The notes beneath the pieces were generated by a model that saw nothing but the letters and a program-made list of their open reading frames with translations, did not search any database and was not told the DNA's origin. From assembly GCA_013817555.1 (NCBI GenBank), contig JACDCN010000076.1, positions 1 to 8,661 on the forward strand: a stretch of 8,661 nt of DNA. Reading direction: 5' to 3'. The translations under genes were made by a program, and so were the position numbers. Positions within the stretch are counted from its first letter, which is position 1. Each line of letters opens with the position of its first letter. The DNA comes from Actinomycetota bacterium (GTDB lineage: Bacteria > Actinomycetota > Thermoleophilia > Gaiellales > Gaiellaceae). This document shows, piece by piece, positions 5,096 through 8,661 of this stretch.

Positions 5096-6109
5096 CTACT
5101 TGATGGCGATGACCATCGAGTCGGGGCCGATCAGATGCTCGGCGCGCGTGCTCGTGAAGCCGGCCTCGCTCATCCAGCCCATGCAGTCCGCGGCCGTGTA
5201 GTCGAAGCCGCCCTCCGTCTCGATCAGCATGTTGAGGCTCATCAGGAGACCGAACGCGTTCTTCGAGCGATCGTCGTCGATGATCGCGTCGTAGGCGATG
5301 AGCGCCCCACCATCGGGGAGCGTCTCGTACGCCTTCCCGATGAGCGCCCGCTTCTCGTCCAGGTCCCAGTCGTGGAGGATGTGGCCCATGGTGAGGACGT
5401 CGACGTTCGGCAGATCATCCGCGAAGAAGTCGCCGGCGACGAAGCGCAGGCGCCCTTGCAGACCGTTGTGCTCGACGTACTCCTCGAACGAGGGCGCCAC
5501 CTCGGGAAGGTCGAAGCCGGCACCCGTGAGGTGAGGGTTCGCGAGCGCGATCTGCACCGCGAGATCTCCTTGCGCGGTCCCGATGTCTCCGAAGGTCCCA
5601 TATTCCGCCCACGGGAACCGCGTTGCGATTGCGAGGTTGGCCCCGTGGCTGAGCCCGGTCATCGCCGCGAGGAACTGCTTCAGCCGGGCCGGATCCGCGT
5701 ACAGCGCTTCGAAGAACGGCGTGTCCCCGGACCTTGCCTCGTTCTGGAGCTTCCCCGTTCGGAGACCTTCCGTGAGGTGATCCCAGAAGCCGTACAGGCG
5801 GTGATTGGCCATCTCCAGGATGCCGCCGAGGTAGGAGAGTTTCCGTTTGTCGAGGAACAGATCCGCTGCCGGCGTGTTGGAGTACGTCGCCTCGTGACGC
5901 TCGAGGAACCCCAGTGCGACAAGAGCGTCGAGGAAGTCACGAGCCGAGCGCGGGTGAAGACCCAGTCGCTCACGTAGCGTCTCGGCATCCCTGGGGTGCT
6001 GTGCGAGCTCCGTGAACAGCTCCATCTCGACGGCGCTCAAGAGTGTCTTCGACGCCCAGAAGCCAAGACCGACCTGCATGATGTGGTCCGGTGTGGGTTG
6101 TTCGCTCAC
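5096..6109 (-). CDS. Class I SAM-dependent O-methyltransferase (COMT-like, Methyltransf_2)
   Basis: A 337-residue enzyme with the layout of small-molecule O-methyltransferases. An N-terminal helical dimerisation/winged-helix domain (about 1-95) contains FWASKTLLSAVEMELFTEL and SARDFLDALVALGFLER. The Rossmann methyltransferase domain begins near residue 165. SAM-binding motif I is GDIGTAQGD (Asp175 to Gly181), a variant of the usual DVGGGxG. Asp200 (FDLPEV) is the ribose-binding acidic residue and GDFF (226-229) is the next motif. The ILHDWD segment holds the likely catalytic base His246. The start is GTG at 6109, preceded by GGAGGGGAG at 6-nt spacing. Relatives methylate hydroxyl groups of aromatic or polyketide metabolites; the acceptor here is unknown. 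No biosynthetic genes surround it, so it looks free-standing. Confidence 0.88.
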   Translation of the reverse strand: MSEQPTPDHIMQVGLGFWASKTLLSAVEMELFTELAQHPRDAETLRERLGLHPRSARDFLDALVALGFLERHEATYSNTPAADLFLDKRKLSYLGGILEMANHRLYGFWDHLTEGLRTGKLQNEARSGDTPFFEALYADPARLKQFLAAMTGLSHGANLAIATRFPWAEYGTFGDIGTAQGDLAVQIALANPHLTGAGFDLPEVAPSFEEYVEHNGLQGRLRFVAGDFFADDLPNVDVLTMGHILHDWDLDEKRALIGKAYETLPDGGALIAYDAIIDDDRSKNAFGLLMSLNMLIETEGGFDYTAADCMGWMSEAGFTSTRAEHLIGPDSMVIAIK

Positions 6110-6127
6110 GCGCAGCTCCCCTCCTTG

Positions 6128-6250
6128 ATGGCCGGCTCCGACTTCCAGCGCTGTATGCGAGCGCGATCATACGAGGACGGGCCACACGTGATGCGAGCCG
6201 ACCTGCCCGCGAGGTACGACTGGGAGGCGGACCTGTATCTGAACCACTGA
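6128..6250 (+). other. Short coding-like stretch, possible remnant gene 3' end
   Basis: Between the divergent methyltransferase and oxidoreductase starts, the plus strand has an open frame of 40 codons ending VMRADLPARYDWEADLYLNH and a TGA at 6248-6250. The last 20 codons are nearly all G/C-ending and the composition is protein-like, unlike ordinary spacer. There is no convincing ribosome binding site at the ATG (6128). The frame remains open upstream across the methyltransferase, where it is only antisense. It may be the leftover C-terminus of a deleted gene, or chance. I do not recognise a family. Confidence 0.2.
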
Positions 6251-6296
6251 GCGCTCCATGCGATAGCGACCGACTCGACAGACCGAAAGGACACCA

Positions 6297-7216
6297 ATGC
6301 GCGCCTTCACCCTCGACAGCTTCGACACCCAGCCTGCCGTCCGAGCCGACATCGCCGAGCCCGCTGTCGGCGACCGCGAGCTGCTCGTGCGCGTGCACGC
6401 CTCGTCCGTCAACCCGGTCGATGTATTCATCGCCGGGGGCGCGCTCAAGGAGATGGCCGAGCACGAGTTCCCCGTCATCCTCGGACGCGACTACGCCGGA
6501 GTCGTCGACCGGATCGGCTCCGGTGTCGGCCGCTACCGGGTCGGCGAAGAGGTCTTCGGCTTCCTGCTCCACGCCAACCCGGTCGTGCACGACGGGAGCT
6601 GGGCGGAGCTGATCGCCGTCCCCGAGGACAACTTCGTCGCGGCGAAGCCGCGCAGCCTGGACTTCGCCGAGGCGGGAGCCGCCGCTGTCGGGAATCTCGG
6701 CTGTCGCCGCCTTCGACGCACTGGCGCTCGCGGAAGGCGAGACGGTCCTCGTCGTCGGCTGCCGGGGGAGTGGGCAGCTTCTTCGTGCAGCTCGCCGCCG
6801 CCGCAGGCGCGAACGTGATCGCTCCCGCGCTGTCCGAAGACCACGACTATCTGCGCGGACTCGGCGTCGGCAAGCCCGTCGACCGTGGCCGGGACGTCGC
6901 CGCGGCGGTTCGGGACACCCATCCCGACGGCGTGGAAGCCATCCTCGACGTCGTCTCCCAGGCTCCCGACGTCTCGGTTCTCAAGGAAGGCGGCCGGCTC
7001 GCCTCGACGATCGGCGCCGCCGGAGAGGGCGAGGGGCGCTTCAACATCATGGCCGTGCCGTCGCCGGCAAACCTCGAGCGCCTTGCCGAGCTCCTCGACT
7101 CGGGCGCGCTTCGCGTCTCGATCCAGCGCAGCTACAGCCTCGAACAGGCAGGCGAGGCACTCCAGGCATTGCCCGCCACGCACACCCGGGGCAAGCTCAG
7201 CCTGACAATCGCGTAG
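6297..7216 (+). pseudogene. MDR-family quinone reductase/alcohol dehydrogenase-like gene with two frameshifts
   Basis: The gene encodes a zinc-free medium-chain reductase (quinone oxidoreductase type, COG0604), which reduces quinones or enones with NADPH. The GroES-like N-domain is intact: MRAFTLDSFD, LLVRVHASSVNPVDVFIAGG, FPVILGRDYAGVVDRIGSGV and RVGEEVFGF. The ATG follows AAAGGA at good spacing. At about 6690 the frame breaks. The next frame gives ISAVAAFDALALAEGETVLVVG (6694 to about 6762), then a second break precedes GGVGSFFVQLAAAAGANVIAPAL (from about 6765), which runs to the stop at 7216. The second break falls inside the GxxGxxG nucleotide-binding loop. Adding two bases at each site would restore VAGISAV and VVGAAGGVGS, the family pattern, giving about 308 residues. 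As written it is broken; everything else is conserved, so the decay is recent or the breaks are sequence errors. Confidence 0.8.
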
Positions 7217-7280
7217 ACCGCATCGGGGCCGGTCAGTCCGCGTTCGCAGCGACGATCTCCGCGGCCGGACCCTGACAGCG

Positions 7281-7838
7281 TCAGGCGGGCGAGCGCACGA
7301 CCGAGTACTTCGCGCAGGCGAAGTCGCCGTTCCGTCCGAGCTCATCCAGTCGCAGCTCGATCCGGTGGGGCAGGAGAGGTGCGCCTCCACCCAGCGTCAC
7401 CGGCGCGATATACACGATGACCTCGTCGAGCAGACCCGCGTGCGCGAACTGACCGGCCAGGTCCCCTCCGCCCACGATCCAGACGTTCCGGTCACCAGCG
7501 GCGCCGACCATCTCCTCGTGCACGGTTGAAACGTCCGCGCTCGTGAACTCGATTCCCGCATCGGGGACGACCGGCAGCTGCCGGTGCGTGAAGACCCAGC
7601 ACGGGATGTGGTACGGCCACTTCCACTCAGCAGGATCCTTGTCCGCGAACTCGTGGTCGAGAATCCATTCGTAGGTCGTCGACCCCATCGCCATCGCACC
7701 GACCCCGGCGATGAACTCGCCGTAGTTCAACGGCCCGTCTTCCTCCTGCTGGCGCGTGAACAGCCAGTCCAGCGAGTTGTCGGAGTCGGCTATGAAGCCG
7801 TCGAGGGTGGTCGCTGTGTAGTACTGCGTGAGGCTCAC
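7281..7838 (-). CDS. DHFR-like reductase, RibD C-terminal family
   Basis: A 185-residue protein of the dihydrofolate-reductase/RibD_C superfamily (COG0262). It starts TQYYTATTLDGFIADSDNSLDW, the usual first strand with the substrate-pocket DGFIA. It then has GAMAMGSTTYEWIL, CWVFTHRQLP, and the NADPH-binding strand and loop NVWIVGGGDLAGQF (118-131), followed by LLDEVIVYIAPVTLGGGAPLLP. Full length for stand-alone members. Start is GTG at 7838, with AAGGAAAGG upstream. These stand-alone proteins are NADPH-dependent reductases of mostly unknown substrate; a true folate role is not implied. It converges with the MDR gene (64 bp apart) and diverges from the GNAT gene (69 bp). Confidence 0.9.
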   Translation of the reverse strand: MSLTQYYTATTLDGFIADSDNSLDWLFTRQQEEDGPLNYGEFIAGVGAMAMGSTTYEWILDHEFADKDPAEWKWPYHIPCWVFTHRQLPVVPDAGIEFTSADVSTVHEEMVGAAGDRNVWIVGGGDLAGQFAHAGLLDEVIVYIAPVTLGGGAPLLPHRIELRLDELGRNGDFACAKYSVVRSPA

Positions 7839-7907
7839 GATGCACGCCTTTCCTTCGTGGAGTGATCAACGACGTTCGCCTGCTTCAAGAATGTCCCCGA
7901 GCGAGAG

Positions 7908-8261
7908 GTGCCATGGATAGTCTCGCCGGGTTTGGCTACGAGTGATCTGGAACCCGAAGTCAGTTTCGACGGCGTCACGTATCGCTGGCGTGACTCATTG
8001 ACAGACGCCGAGATGGTCGGGCTCGTACGCGCGCACGGCGGACGGGTTGCGCAGGGCTGGTGGGATCAGATACGCGCATACAGTCTCGGTTGGGTCACGG
8101 CCCGAGCGGATGGGGTAGTCATCGGCTTCGTGAACGTCGCCTGGGACGGTGGAGACCACGCCTTCCTGCTCGACACGAAGACGCACAGCGTGTTCCAGCA
8201 CAGAGGCATCGGGACTCGCCTCGTCGAGGTCGCGGCCCGGCACGCCAAGACCGCGGGCTGT
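7908..8261 (+). pseudogene. GNAT N-acetyltransferase truncated by IS3 insertion
   Basis: About 118 host-derived codons of a GNAT acetyltransferase. It has FDGVTYRWRDSLTDAEMVGLVRAHGG, the central strand GVVIGFVNVAWDGGDHAFLLDT, and acetyl-CoA motif A QHRGIGTRLVEVAARHA (Gln97 to Gly102). At AKTAGC (codon 118) similarity stops. Relatives continue with a strand and a helix (usually an FYxxxGF-type end), so roughly 40 C-terminal residues are lost. The frame then runs through insertion-sequence DNA to a stop at 8421-8423, which would add about 53 foreign residues (VEFPRFGGHLL...). The start GTG at 7908 is the best in-frame choice, but its Shine-Dalgarno is poor; TTG at 7932 is an alternative. The remaining part lacks the last acetyl-CoA/substrate elements and is probably inactive. 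Confidence 0.75.
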
Positions 8262-8291
8262 GTGGAGTTCCCCCGCTTTGGTGGACATCTG

Positions 8292-8313
8292 CTGACTGAG
8301 TTCGCTCAGTCGG
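8292..8313 (+). promoter_or_regulatory. UUCG-loop hairpin before IS3 orfA
   Basis: GACTGAG (8294-8300), loop TTCG (8301-8304) and CTCAGTC (8305-8311) form a perfect 7-bp hairpin. It extends by one wobble and one G-C pair to 8292/8313. Its foot touches the Shine-Dalgarno GGGAAGGA (8312-8319) of orfA. It could reduce orfA translation on transcripts reading in from outside, or act as a transcription pause. The structure is directly visible; the function is inferred. Confidence 0.5.
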
Positions 8314-8328
8314 GAAGGATGTCTGTTG

Positions 8329-8619
8329 ATGCCAAAGATCCCGCCGTATTCAGTGGAGTTCCGCTTGGAGGCTGTGAGGCTGTTGCGAAGCAGCGATCGT
8401 TCGGTCCCGCAGCTTGCGCGTGAGCTCGGAGTCTCGCCGCAGTCGTTGCGGAACTGGTCGGTCCAGCTCGCCGTCGACGAGGGTAGGGCTGAGGGGCTCA
8501 GCTCGGCCGAGCGCGACGAGTTGCGTCGGCTGCGTCGTGAGAACCGGATCCTCGCCGAGGAGCGGGAGATCCTAAAAAAAGCGGCGGCCTTCTTCGCCAG
8601 GGAAGGCGTGACCCGGTGA
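8329..8619 (+). CDS. IS3-family transposase OrfA
   Basis: A 96-residue DNA-binding subunit. It opens MPKIPPYSVEFRLEAVRLLRSS, then a helix-turn-helix (VPQLARELGVSPQSLRNW, about 28-45) of the HTH_Tnp_1/IS911 type. A leucine-zipper-like coiled coil follows (ELRRLRRENRILAEEREILKKA, about 64-85), which in this family mediates dimerisation. ATG at 8329 is preferred for its MPK start, with GGGAAGGA 9 nt upstream; TTG at 8326 is possible. Alone, OrfA binds the element ends and regulates; fused to OrfB by -1 frameshifting it gives the active OrfAB transposase. The stop TGA (8617-8619) overlaps a GTG (8616) in the orfB frame. Confidence 0.92.
   Translation: MPKIPPYSVEFRLEAVRLLRSSDRSVPQLARELGVSPQSLRNWSVQLAVDEGRAEGLSSAERDELRRLRRENRILAEEREILKKAAAFFAREGVTR
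8557..8607 (+). promoter_or_regulatory. Programmed -1 ribosomal frameshift signal (orfA/orfB)
   Basis: Three parts are visible in the right order. A Shine-Dalgarno-like GAGGAG (8557-8562) lies 11 nt before a run of seven A (8574-8580), in a region otherwise very GC-rich. The run is phased A AAA AAA in the orfA frame, the classic slippery heptamer. Six nt later a perfect 6-bp stem GCCTTC (8587-8592) / GAAGGC (8602-8607) encloses a 9-nt loop. The -1 frame is open from the heptamer into orfB. This is the standard IS3 arrangement for making OrfAB. Confidence 0.85.
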
Positions 8620-8661
8620 GCGTTTTCCGGTTCATCGCCGCGGAGAAGGCCTCGCACTCGA
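8616..8661 (+). CDS. IS3-family transposase OrfB, first codons (partial)
   Basis: The frame -1 to orfA is open from the slippery run to the window end. From GTG at 8616 it reads VSVFRFIAAEKASHS, matching the usual IS3 OrfB opening (FIAAEKA, ahead of the HTH_21 and DDE integrase-core region). Translation is probably mainly as the OrfAB fusion, entering through KKSGGLLRQGRRDP; independent initiation at the GTG overlapping the orfA stop is possible. The DDE catalytic residues lie beyond the window. Confidence 0.8.
   Translation, partial: MSVFRFIAAEKASHS

Larger units (their letters stand above)
8259..8661 (+). mobile_element. IS3-family insertion sequence, left end (partial)
   Basis: The element starts where the GNAT coding sequence ends, near 8259-8261, with TGTGGAGTTCCCCCGC; a TG terminus is typical of IS3 ends. 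It contains orfA, the start of orfB, and leaves the window at the right. The right inverted repeat and any 3-4 bp target duplication lie outside, so element length and intactness cannot be judged. Both orfA and the visible orfB codons are intact, so the copy may be active. Confidence 0.8.

Noticed and set aside
7217..7280. Inverted repeat GTCAG/CTGAC with CCGCG/CGCGG between the convergent MDR and reductase genes as a bidirectional terminator
   Set aside because: The two stems are interrupted by unequal spacers and no T-runs flank them; too weak to call.
6533..7390. A 285-codon minus-strand open frame across the MDR gene and into the reductase gene
   Set aside because: It overlaps two recognisable genes, has shadow-like composition and no family motifs.
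1..8661. CRISPR array, tRNA, rRNA, toxin-antitoxin or phage-defence genes
   Set aside because: No regularly spaced repeats, no cloverleaf-like sequence and no protein motifs of such systems were seen on either strand.

Overview
This is a high-GC bacterial window with G/C-rich third codon positions, several GTG starts, strong GGAGG-type ribosome binding sites and one probably leaderless promoter. The gene families (secreted COG4315 repeat protein, ArsR paired with an SRPBCC protein, cupin, class I O-methyltransferase, quinone-reductase-like MDR enzyme, RibD_C/DHFR-like reductase, GNAT enzymes, IS110 and IS3 elements) fit a soil-type Actinomycetota, perhaps Thermoleophilia. That placement is inference; no rRNA or other taxonomic marker is present.

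Layout. Positions 1-546 hold the 3' end of a sensor histidine kinase, followed 11 bp later by a small secreted protein. Positions about 550-3040 are a mobile-element graveyard: a frameshifted and truncated IS110 transposase (+), a decayed GNAT acetyltransferase (-) cut at its 3' end next to it, and a full-length IS110 transposase (-) with a long structured non-coding 5' flank where a bridge RNA is expected. Positions 3134-4308 (-) are a coupled pair: an ArsR-type regulator without cysteines, and an SRPBCC-VOC fusion overlapping it by ATGA. A cupin (4528-5046, +) is transcribed divergently, and an O-methyltransferase (5096-6109, -) converges on it. An MDR oxidoreductase (6297-7216, +) carries two frameshifts in its nucleotide-binding region. 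A DHFR-like reductase (7281-7838, -) is followed by a second GNAT gene (7908-, +) interrupted by the left end of an IS3-family element. That element runs off the window with orfA, the first codons of orfB and a clear programmed -1 frameshift cassette.

The middle block is a set of small, separately transcribed accessory genes, not an evident single pathway. Apart from the ArsR/SRPBCC-VOC pair, no operon longer than two genes can be supported. The most unusual content is RNA-level structure in the insertion sequences: candidate bridge-RNA regions, two leader hairpins next to or over ribosome binding sites, and the three-part frameshift signal. Two unrelated GNAT genes have each lost their C-terminus at an insertion-sequence junction. 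I saw no CRISPR array, tRNA, rRNA or recognisable defence or toxin-antitoxin system.
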